This document shows positions 20,491 through 32,458 of a DNA stretch of 64,000 nt, piece by piece. Under the pieces are notes generated by a model. That model was not told where the DNA came from. It worked only from the letters and a program-made list of their open reading frames with translations, and ran no database searches. This DNA comes from Mesostigma viride (lineage: Eukaryota; Streptophyta; Mesostigmatophyceae; Mesostigmatales; Mesostigmataceae). The number at the start of each line of letters is the position of its first letter. Within the stretch, counting starts at the first letter, position 1. The position numbers were made by a program, and so were the translations under genes. Location: assembly GCA_009746045.1 (NCBI GenBank), contig RPFO01002210.1, positions 45,022 through 109,021 on the forward strand, in the 5' to 3' direction.

Positions 20491-22510
20491 ATTAATTAAT
20501 TAGGAACATAACTCCGTTGGGAGTATATGTAGCACATAGCCCTGAGAAGGGGCATATGGGCCTATAATACATTCTAAGCTACTTCCTGCAAGGGTGGGAA
20601 TGTAAACAACACTTGCTCTAGGTGCACCAGGGCACCCGCACCCTCATGGTCTATCACGCTATGCCCGGGTAAGGCCGGGTGAGGGGGGAGCATGCCTGTG
20701 AGGGGGAAGATCATCATGGCTATACAAGAGCTATGGCATGGCTTCTCAGCAGAGAGTGACTCCCTGCATGGGCACAACATTACTAAATAAGGCTATGCAT
20801 CGTCTGGAGTGTGGCACATCATAGGCACACATGTACATGATTAAATAAAGCGCGGGGCTTAGCTGGGATAGTGCCTCTAGGAGGCGTACATGTACATGGC
20901 CACGGTCTATCTATTCTGCACTACTACTGCTGTATTCCCCTAAGCTGGGGCGTCTGGAGTCGCTGGGGCCGCGGGGGGGGGGGGGTCGCCTGCCAGGGCT
21001 TGTGGCCGACGTAGATGGCCGCCCCTTCCAGTACACCGGCTGCCCCGCCTTGGTCTGCCGGAGCTCGAGGTAGGTCGGCCATAGCTCCCGTCGCCGTTGT
21101 TGCTGCGCCAGGGTCAAGTCGTCATCAAGGGTGAAGAGAGTCTTCTCGAGCCGCTTGCGGCGTCTGAGAAAAGAAATCTTGTCCGCCGGGGTCTTAAAGG
21201 TGAGGAGGAGCGGGGGCGGCCCTGCCTTACCCCGCGCGCGGGAAGGCGGTGGGCAGCCAGCTCTATCTCACCGTTAAGGCCCATGCGACCAAGGATTTCT
21301 CTCTCAAACGCACGCAAAAGCTTCTCGGAATTCTCACCTTCCTCCATCTTGAAGTTCTTGACAATGACGTTGAGGCTGCGCTTGGCGAGCTCGGCCTCCT
21401 CGCGGAGGTCAAGCGTCTGCCGTTGAAGCTGGGCTGCGACGGCGGAGGTGGTGGAGGTGGTATGTTGCTTAAGCATGTCCGCCCAGGTGGTGATGGGAGG
21501 AGCATCGCCGGCCAGGCCAGCCGAGGCTGGCTTGGCGGCAATGTCCTTCACCGCCTGGGCGGTGAGGCCTGCGGTATTCTGCAGAACCTCGATAGCAATG
21601 GCGTTGTCCTTAAGACGCTGGTCGATGTCACGGAGCTGGGCGGTGATGGCGTCGGAGGTGGAGGTGGTGGCGGTGGAGGAGGCGAGGAGGGTGGAGGTGG
21701 CGGTGGAGATGGTGGAGGTGGCGGTGGAGAGGAGGGGGAGCTCGGCAGCCAACGTGCTGCCCATGACCGCCACATCTGCTGCGATGGGGGCCACGTGCTG
21801 CTCGAGGGCCTCCTTGAGGAGTGAGCGGATGGAGGATTCGGTTAAGGTGGTGGTGAGGGGCTTTGGGGGCCAAAGCTCCTCGAGGGAGCGGCCGAGGAGG
21901 GAGAAAAGGACGCGAATCTGAAGGTGGGGGCGGCGGCATTTGAGGATTTGGTCGAAGTTGTGGGTGCGTCTCTGGAAAGCATCGGTGAGGCGGCCCTGAT
22001 GGAAGAGTTGCTTGCACATCTCGAGAAGCGAGGCATACGATCCGAAAAACACGTAGCTCAGGATCTTGTCGGGGTTGAGCTTGTCAAAAAAGCCGGGCTG
22101 GCTGGCGTCAAAGTCGAACTCCTCCCAGGTCGGCTCGGCAGGGCGACTGCGCTTGGGTTCAGGCGACGCTGCTGGCGAGGCGGCCAGCGGGGGCTGGGCG
22201 ACCACTAGAGCTTGGCTAGTGGCGCCGCTGCCTTCTGGACCGGTTGGCGAAGCTGCAGCCGGGGCTGCAGACGTATTTTCATTGCTAAGCGCAGCCGCCA
22301 GGCTGCGTTGCGTCGAGAGGCGTTTGCTCATCGTATATTGCGTAATAGCTTCGGAGAATTAGATCAGCATGTGCGTCATAAAAAGACGCGTCGATTGTGA
22401 TATTCACGGCTAAATTCGGTGCTCAAACGTGAAAGTTATGAGCTCCGCCGTCAGCCATGGCTACCTCGTGGCTCGTGGCTCGTGGCTCGTGGCTCGTGGC
22501 TCGTAGCTCA
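20484..22510 (-). mobile_element. ORF1-only LINE copy C (nearly full length)
   Basis: In minus orientation: a 5' end of tandem CGTGGCT/AGCCACG units (22468-22510), a 5' UTR with ATGGCTGACGGCGGAG, ORF1 (22331-20940), a 3' UTR, the terminal hairpin at 20507-20529 and an AATT tail (20484-20504). It has no ORF2. The same layout as copy A, seen from end to end, shows the absence of ORF2 is not a truncation artefact. Confidence 0.82.
20940..22331 (-). pseudogene. L1 ORF1p-like protein, one frameshift near the C-terminus (copy C)
   Basis: From ATG at 22331 the frame is open for about 365 family-matching residues. They comprise a Ser/Ala/Pro-rich start, an alpha-helical domain (ILSYVFFGSYASLLEMCKQL), a Ser/Thr linker, a coiled-coil-like segment and the RRM-like core up to AHRLP. 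A single-base shift at the GCGCGCG run near 21232-21240 moves the rest into another frame. That frame ends with the usual LAQQQRRREL ... VYWKG segment and stop at 20940-20942. A G run at 20975-20985 causes a second shift near the end. This is the best guide to the ancestral ORF1, about 460 residues. Confidence 0.82.
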
Positions 22511-23032
22511 GATAAATGCAAGTAGGTTACCTAGTAATTCCCTCGTTATCTTCAGCGCTCCGGCATGGTTATCTTTCAAACCTTATCATACAATGTTACT
22601 AATTAATATTGAATAGAGACGACATTCTTTTATCACGATCATGATGAGATCACGTATTGCCGGCAAATTGTACTGCAGGCGCCCTTCGCATGGCGGGTGC
22701 ACATATGCATTGTGCGCACAATGCATGCTTAGTTTAATTCTGAGATATACAATCCGATATGATATGTAAACATTGACGTGGGGTACGTGAAAGACCTACT
22801 CTAGAGAGTAAAAGTGGTACGCAGGTGTGGGCCGGCCAGCCGCGCGGCCATGATACCGAGGTAACTTCAGAAGGAAATATCGGGGGAATACCGTAACAAG
22901 ATACCCTATAACTTTTGGCGGCCATTTCGCCGTCAAAACAAAGCTGGGTAAGGCAGGCGAAAAAGATTACCAGCTCGTACACGCATAGGGGAAAGGATGT
23001 ATCAAATTAAACGAGGTAATTATAAAGGAAGG
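22511..23032. other. Spacer before the LTR retrotransposon
   Basis: No supported gene. The last five bases (23028-23032, GAAGG) are the left copy of the LTR element's target duplication. Confidence 0.5.
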
Positions 23033-23615
23033 TGTTACGTCCCTGCCCAGACTCACCTAGCCTGAGCTACGTAGCAAAAGACCCTTCTTGCCGGAATTAG
23101 GAATAATTCAAGATAGCCTAAAGTAGGTTGCGCTTCACGACGTGAGTCGTGAGATATCTGGCATCACGGCTTAATGCCAAGCTAATTAGTTCACACTTAT
23201 AATGGCTAGCAATACCAATTACAAATGGATAATGCCCCGGGCTCAATGTGTAGGCGTATTCGCACTTATCATTCATTAAACCAAGAGGACGAGACTCTCG
23301 TCCTTGGACCAACTTAACCTAGGTTGGTTGCGGCGCAGATACACGCCAATTTCCTTAGAACAATCCGAGTCACTCATTCCACGTAGGATCCGGGCCGACA
23401 TCGACCCTCAACTATAGGATCCACGCCTAGAACCACTGACAGACTCAGAACCGGCGCGGCGCCACAGCGCCGGCCCCTAAAAGGACAACCTAGGACCAAA
23501 ATAACTAGTCCAATTCACACAATAGCCAAGGTCCGTAAAACCCAAGTCAATAGACCAAACAGCCTTAGTAATTTATTCCATTGTTACGTCCGGCCAAAAG
23601 GGCAGGGACGTAACA
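23033..23615 (-). repeat. 3' LTR (left)
   Basis: Begins TGTTACGTCCCTGCCC and ends with its exact 16-bp inverse, GGGCAGGGACGTAACA. It matches 34032-34615 apart from one missing T near 23546. Confidence 0.95.
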
Positions 23616-23629
23616 CTCCTCCCCCCCAT
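23616..23629 (-). promoter_or_regulatory. Polypurine tract
   Basis: The minus strand reads ATGGGGGGGAGGAG directly before the 3' LTR, the expected plus-strand primer site for reverse transcription. It confirms the element's orientation. Confidence 0.85.
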
Positions 23630-23945
23630 GGGGGTCGGTAGTCCCTACCGTACAAGTGAGATTGGAAAACAACACTACTATAAGAGTACTATGTCCCAAC
23701 CTCGGTTCACCCGCAGGTTAGTAATGCCAGTTCCTCTAGAAGTTGATACACAGGACCAACTCTGACGTAGTAGTAAGACAATGATGGTGACTGGATCAAT
23801 CCGCTATCCGTCACGAAAACTATTCTAACCACTCTAGCGTCCGCCGCTAGTGGCACGTCGCTGCGACAGGATTTCAGTGAAGGCCCTACGCCCCGCGTGG
23901 GTCATCTGTGAAGTCATCACCCCAGGGTGCGAACACAGGTCAACC

Positions 23946-26353
23946 TCAAAGCCACCTGGTAGGGGGACACCTTCTGTCGACCCAGCCGGGACAGCTCCAC
24001 CCACGACCCTCGGGCCACAGCGACAGGAACCCAGCAAGGTACTGGGGATGGGTGAACATGAGCGTCAACGCCGACCGATCCACCACCCCACACCGGTGCT
24101 CGCGAACAAAGTGCACCCCCATCAGGAAAACCTCCATACGCACGTGATCATCGTTGATCGACACCGTCCGGGCCCCTACAATATCGGGCGCCACCAGATT
24201 AAGAAAGGCACTCCCCTCCGCTGGAGCCACCTTGGGAGGCGTCACCACGTGCTTCACCCCATCGACCTGATAGCGCCAATCCCACCAGTCTTCGGACCCG
24301 AATCGCACAACATGCCCCACCGCAGCGGGGAACGAGGGTCGTCGGGTTGCGGCAGGGGCAGGGGACCTGGGGCAGAAAGGTGATCTCTACCTGTTCCCAG
24401 TAAGCCCCGCGATCCACAGCGAACCAAGGACCCGCGCGAAACACCAGAGGAGCAGGTAGGTGCGTACCCGGGGGAACCTGAAAAGCCGGAGGCCCCTCGA
24501 ATGTCACACAGAGCTTCTCCGTGCGCGGTCCTGGCCCACCATGTCGCACCACTCGCCCGGTACCGGCCGTATGAAGTCCCCAATGACCACTCCTCGTGAG
24601 ATGACCCAGGAGCTCTGGAGGCCGCATCATAGCCCACTGAGGTGGCAGCAGAATGATCGCCTTGACGACCGTGCTGGACCATCAGGCGCTGTATCAGGTC
24701 CTGTCCTGATTGTACCGCAGCTACGAGCGCTTCCAACGCATCACGGGCTCCGCTGGTACCAGAATGCCCGTTCCGCTGGGATCCTCGCGGCCCGAGGTCG
24801 CGTCGCTGCCAGGGGTGTAGGCACGGTTCCTCCGCGGAAGGTGCGAGTGTCGACCCGACGAAGTGGGACGGATGTGTCCCTCCGCAGGACGTGGCATTGA
24901 TGAGCCGGCTGGTGCAGGCCGGGGACGTGGATCCAGGGAGACCAAAAGGTAGGCTCCGGTGGTTCCAAGGAGACAAGGAAGGTAGGCTCCTCCTGGCCCG
25001 CATCCGTCGGAGGATCTAAGGGGGCCACAACCGGGGGCTCGCCCCCGGCCGGCTGTTCTGTCCTAGCCGGAGCAGCTCCCGTCGTATCCGACCGCGGTCG
25101 CCGAGACTCTCGCTCCAATTCCACCGCCGACCCCCACGTGCGCTCCCAGTGCCGATCCGCCGGGCGACGAGGTGGTGGTGAAGCTCGGCGAGCAGGGCGT
25201 ACCTCCGTTCCCGAGTCCGAACGGGAACGCGAGCGCGATGACGGTGAGGGCGAGCGCCGACGTGCAGGCCGGTCTGGAGCACGCCGAGTCTGGTTGGCTG
25301 CCTCCGCCCCAACCCGTGGCCGCGGGCGAGACCCTCGCCCAGAGGGGCGCCCCCAGCCCATCGCCGGCGGTGGCGCCTCGAAACGCGTCACAGGACGATG
25401 TCCTGCGCCGCCCTCCAAGGAGCCCCCAGAAGGTGGATCCCTTGAAGGGGGACGAGGAAGAGGACGGGGAGGGTAGTCATCAGAGTCGGAGTCGTCACCC
25501 TCGCTCCCATCATCCTGGTCCTCGTCGTCCATCGCCACAATGCGATCCAGGGCCTGCCGTAACGAGTACTGACCCGCGCGCATACACTTCTCGCCCCGCA
25601 ACGCCCCTTCAACGGGAGGTATCGAGGAAAGTAGTTCTCCAGATGCTTCCGCACCTCGGGTGGAATTAGGAGGAGCAACAGCCGTGGAAAAGCAGCCTGC
25701 ATCCAACGTGTTCATGCACGCATGACACAGGCACTCCCGCTCATGGGTTTCCCAGTCGATACCGACCACCACGCCGTCGCGCTCGGCGGTGCGGGTCTCG
25801 ATCTTGAACCCCACATTTCTCCGCACGAACCATCGAAAATCCTCCAGCTTAGCGGGGCCGACCCGCGCCAGAATGGAATCGGCGCGGAGATCTGACGGCA
25901 TCTGGTTACGGCGCCGACGACGCCGCTCCACCAAGTCACCCGCCCGACCATAGTCGCGCACGAACACCGGGGGTTGAATGTCTCCTCATTCAGCTCCTTC
26001 ACTATCTGCAGCGCGCGCGCGTCCGGAGCTTCGGGTCTGGACGACGTCTCGTGCCGGCCACCACCGCCCGAGCCCCCGGCCCTTGAAACGCCCCTTCGGA
26101 CTGCAGGCTCTCCGCGAGCTGTCTGCATCCTGTCAACCTGTTCTGGTAGAGGGGCCTCCGGGTAATCTGTCGTGTCCATATCCACCAGATCTTCCTCACT
26201 CGAATCCCCGTCTACTACCCGGATCCCTGCCTCTACGGCCTCCGCGGCGCTGGCAGAAGTCTGGCTCGGGAAGCGCCTCCGCGGCGTCCCCCTGCACGGC
26301 CCACACACCACAAGCCAAGGCATTAGTCGGCGTGTACCTGATACCCGGTTCAC
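23946..26353 (-). pseudogene. Extra coding region between the chromodomain and 3' LTR (broken frames)
   Basis: A chain of overlapping minus-strand frames appears to be one protein of roughly 780 residues split by several shifts: 26353-25712, then 25967-24741, 25003-24254, 24630-24199 and 24320-23946. It starts with an acidic part (VVDGDSSEEDLVDMDTTD), then a charged helical part (LARVGPAKLEDFRWFVRRN) with Cys residues (CLCHACMNTLDAGC). A long Arg/Ser/Pro-rich tract (SPSPSSRSRSRSDSG) follows, and a folded-looking C-terminal part (DWWDWRYQVDGVKHVV, HVRMEVFLMGVHFVREH). No transmembrane segment is seen, so an envelope protein is unlikely. I recognise no family. Chromoviruses normally end at or soon after the chromodomain. 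Confidence 0.6.
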
Positions 26354-26394
26354 ACCTCACTCTCACCCTACACCGTACGCCGTTATACCGCCTA

Positions 26395-27898
26395 TTAATG
26401 CAACTGGTGTGTCTTCTTGTATGCTTCCAGTAAGCGGGCGCAACCCGCTAACTCAGTAGGGGTGCGCCAGGAGTCCTCCGACTCATGCTGCGCGAATCGC
26501 CATCGCACACGGTACTGTCGCTGGGTCCCCCGACCTCGTTTGACATCTCGGTGTCCCACGATCGCAGCCACCTCATCCTCCTGTTCCCCTGTGTCCGGAT
26601 TGAACTCCAACGGGGCCGGGGGTTGACCCTACCCTGAATGGTGTTCTGGTGGTACAACTTGAGCTGGTCACGATGGAAACGGTTGGACGTGAGGTTCCAT
26701 GACACCGGGACGTCCACCTGGAACATGACGTCGTCAAACTTGGTGAGAACCTTGTAGGGGCCCAGGAACATGGGACGAAGCTTAGTCTTCAGCTCCTTCT
26801 CCACCTTGTGTGAGAATCGTCCGATCTGTGGGCCCTCCACCAGGACCCAATCGCCCACCTCAATGGACGGCGCCCGGTTATCCCGCTTGCCGGCTGTCCT
26901 CTCCAGATACCGCTCGGTCGCGGCACGGTAGCCCTGGACTGCACTGTTATGAGCCTGGTGCATCCGCTGCAGCAAGCGATCAACCCCCTGGCGTGTGTCC
27001 AGCTTGACCTGATCCTCTCCCCGTTCGGGGCTCATAAGCAGGTCGGGAGGCGTGAGAGGGTGCCTGCCAGAGTTGAGGAAAAAGGGGGTAAATCCGTGGG
27101 CGGCCTGGGGAGCATTGTTCAGGGAGAACTCCACCAAGCCCAGAAGTTCCTCCCAATTGCTGCCCACCGCGTCGGTGTAGTGTCGCATGGTCTCCTGCAC
27201 TGTGCGGTTCAACCGCTCCACCAGATGTGACGACGAACTGTGGTATGCCGTGCCCAGCGACACCTTGGTGCCCAGCCGTTCGAAGAACTCCTGCCAGAAT
27301 TTGGCCGTGAAGAGCTTGTCGCGGTCGGAGATGAACTGTCGGCTGAGCCCATGGAACCGGAACACGTGCGTCAGGTATATCTTGGCGCACTCCTCCGCAG
27401 TGAGGTCGGCCGGACACGGGGCCAGTGACACATGCGCGTCAGGCGGTCCACGAACACCAGAACCATGCTGTTGCCGCTCTTCGCCTTCTTGAACGGGCCG
27501 ATGAAGTCCATCATGATAGAATCCCAAGGACCCATCGGATCAGGTAACGTCTTGGGGACGGCTTGCGAGCCCGTGTTCCTGGACTTCATGATCTGGCACG
27601 AGGGGCACTGGCGCACATATGTCTCAATATACTCCTTCATCCCTGGCCAGTAGAAATGTTTGCGGGCCCGAGGATAAAGACGGTGGCTTCCTTGATGTCC
27701 GCCTAGAAGCGAATCGTGGAGCTCGTGAAGCAAGGCGGCTCTACAAAGCTCCGGGACATACAGCCGCCATTCCTCCGGCTGGATACTCACGAACAGGCGT
27801 CCATCCTGGAACTTGCAAGGGTAGGCACCCATCTGCTGGGGATGCGCCCGGATGGCTTCAAGCGCCGCTTCCTCCGTGACCGTGAAACGACTGATCAT
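26395..27898 (-). pseudogene. pol: Integrase and chromodomain of the chromovirus (frameshifted)
   Basis: Read on the minus strand: the H-H-C-C zinc-binding region (HELHDSLLGGH ... CPSCQ, 27898-27371), the first catalytic Asp (MMDFIGPFKKAKSG), and in another frame (27527-26448) DRDKLFTAKFW and VERLNRTVQE. Together they give the D, D-35-E arrangement, followed by a GPY/F-like region (KLRPMFLGPYKVL). A third frame (26610-26395) carries a chromodomain (VAAIVGHRDVKRG, YRVRWR, SEDSWRTPTEL). Chromodomains target integration to heterochromatin marks in known chromoviruses. Two frame breaks separate the three parts. Confidence 0.88.
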
Positions 27899-29700
27899 CG
27901 TCTCCAGGTCCGACGTGACTGTGAACGCGTCCGCGGCCGGTTCTGCTCCGCACCCGTCTGGTTGACGAATTCGGAGAAGACTGTGGGCGGGCCGATCGGC
28001 TGAAGCTGAAAAATTCCCTGGGGCGGCACCACATGGCTAAGGGGCATGCGCATATGCGATCCCTCCCCCTCCCCGGGGGTCCACGTCCTCGTGGGCATCG
28101 TCTCCTCCAAGAGAGGTGACAAGTCATCACTGGTGGTGTGTCCCAGATGAAACAGGTGGCGGGCCCGGGGAGACCGTGGCTCCGCGCCGTAGGCGGTCCC
28201 CGGGGCGGCCACTGGTACGCAAGTGGTATGAAGCACATCCATGTCCTCGTAGAACCAATAGTCCGCCCGTCGCGAAAGGGCGTCTGGCACCACGTTGTCC
28301 GCGCCCTTGACGTATTGGATCTTGAATGGCGCAAACTGTGACAAGTACTCCATCCACCGCGCTTGGCGGGGCGTCAGGTTGGGCTGCACCAGGAGGTGGG
28401 TGAGCGGCCGGTGGTCGGTGTGGATCACCAGGCGGTGGGGGTCGAGATCCCCCTGCTCACTAATGGCCACCGAAAACTGGGCCCCCAGAAGATGATGACG
28501 CCACGTGTGGCAGCTGTAGACTACTGCCAGAAGCTCCTGCTGATGCACTGGGTAATTCCGCTCCGCCGGAATCATTGTGCGTGAGATATACTCGATGGGC
28601 TGAAGACCCTTGCCTTGGTCCTGCAAGAGGACACCCCCGATGGCCACCTTGCTGGCGTCCGTAGCCACGACGAAAGGAAGGGCCGGGTCCGGCAGGATAA
28701 GGACTGGTGCTGTGGTGAGGTGGCGCTTAAGCGCCTCAAAAGCCTGTTGGCACTGCTCAGCCCAGAGGAACGGGGTACCCTTCTTGAGAAGAGCGTTGAT
28801 CGGAGCGGCGATGGTGGCAAACCGCGGGATGAACCGTCGGTAGTAAGATGCCAATCCCAGGAAGCTGCGCACCCCCTTCACGTCCGTAGGGACAGGCCAT
28901 TGCTGGACGGACTCGATCTTCTCTGGGTCGGTCGCGATGCCGTCTGCTGACAAGGTATGGCCCAGAAACGGCACGCAGCGGCCGGCGCGCACCTTGGCTT
29001 TCCGCGCCGAAAGGTGCTCATCCTCCATGATCTGCAGCACGGCGTCCACATCCTCTAGGTGCTCCTCGAACGTCTTGGAGTACACCAGGATGTCGTCCAG
29101 ATACGCCAGCGCGCACGTGCGCTTGTAGGTCCAGGGCGGGCGCGCCCCCTTCTGCGGGTCCGCCAGGTCCTGGGAGACCTGCGGCAAGTGGGCTGTGCCC
29201 ATCACCGGACGGAGGATATCATTCATCAGCATCTGGAAGGACGCCGGCGAATTGCACAGCCCCATTGCGCCACCCGAAACTGATAGTGACCGAAGGGCGT
29301 AGCGAACGCGGTCTTGTGGCAGTCTTCTGGCGCGATGCGCAGCTGCCAAAACCGTCCGCACAGTCGATGACGGTGAAACACGTGGCCCCCTGGACACGGT
29401 TGAAGATGTCGTCGATCCGCGGTAGGGATACCGGGACTTGACGGTGATGGCGTTCAGCTTCCGGTAATCCGTCACCAGACGCCACTTGCCTCCTGGCTTG
29501 GGAACGAGCAGCACGCCCGCTGAGAAGGGGCTGTTGCTGGGTTCAATGAGCCCCGCGTCGAGCAGTGAAATGAGGATCTTCTTGAGCTCCACCAGCTCGA
29601 CTGGGCCCATGCGGTACATGGGAGACACGGTAGGACCGGAACCCTCCTGGAGCTGGACACGATGCAACACCGATCGATTGGGAGGGAACTGGGGGGTGCG
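27895..29700 (-). pseudogene. pol: Reverse transcriptase and RNase H of the chromovirus (frameshifted)
   Basis: The reverse transcriptase starts with LKKILISLLDAGLIEPSNSP and KWRLVTDYRKLNAI. The fingers/palm motif A (TVIDCADGF) lies in a different frame (29485-29219). The main frame resumes at MGLCNSPASFQ and holds the catalytic YLDDILVYS. RNase H follows (FVVATDASKVAIGGVLLQ, then a tether and VHTDHRPLTHL). At least two single-base shifts break the RT between about 29420 and 29270. The protease frame also differs from the RT frame. Confidence 0.88.
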
Positions 29701-30425
29701 TCCGCAAAAAGGGTAGTGCGCTTCTCCAGGACGGCATTGAACCGCGCCAGCTCATCCGGTGTGAATCCGGCACCGATCTCGTTAAGCAGAGCCTGAGTGC
29801 TATCCAGGTCTATGCGATACATCGCGTACTCCTTGCCCTTCCGAAGCTGGCGCGCCAGCGTCTTGCTGCTCATCAGGATCTGGGACGCTGGTCGAGGCCC
29901 GTCCGCCGAGCGCTCGTGTGTAATGTTATGGACCTCCGCGGCCTGTGCCCTATACTCGCTGTCAGGGCACCAGAATGAACCATCCGGAAACCAAACTACC
30001 CGCCGGCGCACACTGATGTCCACATCCTGCTTGTCCAGCCAGTCCACGCCAATGATGATGTCGGCAGCGCCCAGCGGCGCAATAGTCGCCACCAGGTCCA
30101 CCGGCGTGCCCTGCAGCACACCCTTGATGTCTGCTAGGCCCGGCGATTGGTGTCGCCGACCGTCTGAGTAGGTGACATAGACTGCCGTGGTGTGAGGCCG
30201 GGGTACCAGGCCCAGCCGACGCACCAGGGCCTCGTTGATGAAGGACGTGGAGGCGCCGGTGTCGACCAGGAACTTCACGTCCATGATCGTTTTCTCCTTC
30301 AAATACGGATCAAGGACGGTGGGAGGGACCAATAACCCTCCGCTGAAAAGAAACAGATGCCGCGAATCCCTGAGATGCACGCGCCGCCGGTTGGGAGGGC
30401 GCGTCTGCGGCCACGTTATTAACAT
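29701..30425 (-). CDS. pol: Aspartic protease region of the chromovirus
   Basis: The minus frame contains FLVDTGASTSFINEALVRRL (catalytic DTG-A), the flap-side segment, and IIIGVDWLDKQDVDI, the usual second retropepsin landmark. It continues as the linker to RT (YRIDLDSTQALLNEI) before leaving the RT frame near 29690. It cleaves the Gag-Pol polyprotein in the virus-like particle. Confidence 0.85.
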
Positions 30426-30593
30426 CTACCTCTACTCTAGTTGACTCCGCGTCTGGGCTACCATCTGATTTTTCTATCCTATCCCCTACCCCGGGACCCA
30501 AGCCCATGGGCAGGGCTACTACTCCCGAGGAGCGGTGGGACGGGAGGCCGCCTCGCCCGACCACCCGCCCTCTTCCCCCCCTCCTCCTCTTCG

Positions 30594-32426
30594 TCAGCCC
30601 CCCCTCCTCATCGTCGTACTCGTAGCCAGCCACTGCCTGCGTTTGGCCTGAAGAGGAGGACTGTCGCCGCGCCTCCATCTCGTTGACCGCACGCAACACA
30701 CCCTTGGTAGAGCTGGTCGCGGGTGGTCGCGGCTGCTGGTACTGCGTCGGGGCCTGTCTGGCGTGCTGCAGGCGAGCCGCACGCTCACCCGCGTTGCGGG
30801 GTCGATCCCGAGGACCGGAGGAGTCGGGGCGGCTGCCGAAGGCCGGGCCGGAGAAACGAACACTGGGTGTCCCTCTCCTGTCCCACGACTGGCGTTCTTG
30901 CCCCGGAGCTTGGGGCAGTCGCGCTTGAGGTGCCCCACCTCGCTGCACATGAAACAGCGCGCCTTGCTAGCGTCGATCGCGTTGACGCCAGGATCAGTGT
31001 AGCCCTCGTCAGGGTCGTCGAGGTACTCGTCCTCCTCCTCGCCGGCGAAATCAGTGGAGTACATCTGGTTCACCCGTCGCGGGGGAGTAGGTCTGAAGAA
31101 ACGGCGCACTGATGGGGCACGCCCGCGAGCCACTACGTCGGCCACCTGTAGGAGATACCTCTGGATATTCAAGATGTCCCACTCTTCCCAAGGGACATCG
31201 CATAGTGCTTGAATACCTCATCCTGCAGCTCAGGACAGAGTGCCTCGATGAACCTGCTCTTGTACTCGTACCAGGTCATGTCAGCCAGGTAGGCGGCGCT
31301 GGACTCGAACTTAGACAGAAACTCGCGATATGGGGTGGTCCCCTGGCGCAGCTTGCTGAAGGCCATCCGCTCGTGGAGTGTAGCATCTGGGGGCACCAGC
31401 TTGCGACGCACGCGGTCCATCAGTTCCGCCAAGGTTTGCGGGTATGACTGGGACGCGATGCTCTCACAGTTCAAGATGCTTATCACCGAGGGGTCCATAC
31501 AGGAGTTAATCACCAGATCAATCAGATCACTGGTGGCCAGCTGCCAGTTGTGATGATTGCGCCAGATGGTATACTGTCGTCGCCACATGCGTCCCCATTC
31601 CTCTACCTCGCGCGGTTTCATGTCCGCGTGCAGCTTGGGTACATTCTTGAAATTGGGCATCGGTGGGGCCTTTACTGCGGCGGTGACAGGCCCACCGACG
31701 TCTACGTGGGGGATATCGCCGAAGTCGGGGGGCTGCGACCGGGGGAGAGGGCTGGATCTGGGCGGCGTACCATGAGTCCGCCGCACCTGGACGGACGAGG
31801 GGTGTTCGTATCCCGGGTCATCCAATGCCACCCTGCTGAAACTGAAGTTGCCAGCAGGCGCAGGCGAGGGGACCGCGCTTTGGTCAAGCACCCGTGGACG
31901 CTGCGGTTGAGAAGCCGGGCGCTGGACTGGCGTGTGAGTCTCCTCGTCTCTGGTGGTGACACTGCTCCTGGTCTCCCCTGGGCTGGTCCGAGGTCTATGA
32001 GTACCAACGGCGGGCCCTGCGTGACAGTTCCCTCGTCCGTCTCGTTAGTCCTTCCAGGTCATCGAACTCGCCATCTGCCCCTGGGGCCTCCCCTTCCTCG
32101 TCCGAATACCATAACGCCGTGGGTAACAGGGACGTGCTGCCGAAGGACACCTGCGTCTGCCCCGGTGGGGGACCCGGTGGAGGTCCCTGGGGCCGCCCCC
32201 GACCTGCCCAAGGATGCGTTGGCCGCCCGGTGACTGGCTGCTGCTGGCGGTAGTGCAGGGTATCTCCATTCTCGTCTCCCGCTGCTCTGGATCCGGTGGT
32301 AGCCATTGTGGTCTCGTCTGGGGTTGTTGCTGCTGCGTCCGGGGTTGCTGCTGTTGCCATTGCTGCTGTGGTGACCGTTGCTGCTGCTGATGCTGCTGCT
32401 GCTGTTGCTGCTGCTGCGGTTGCTGC

Positions 32427-32458
<32 letters not shown>

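Noticed and set aside
24460-24900. Plus-strand frames opposite the chromovirus 3' region, and similar antisense frames across gag and pol
   Set aside because: They are shadows of GC-rich minus-strand coding sequence with no family features.
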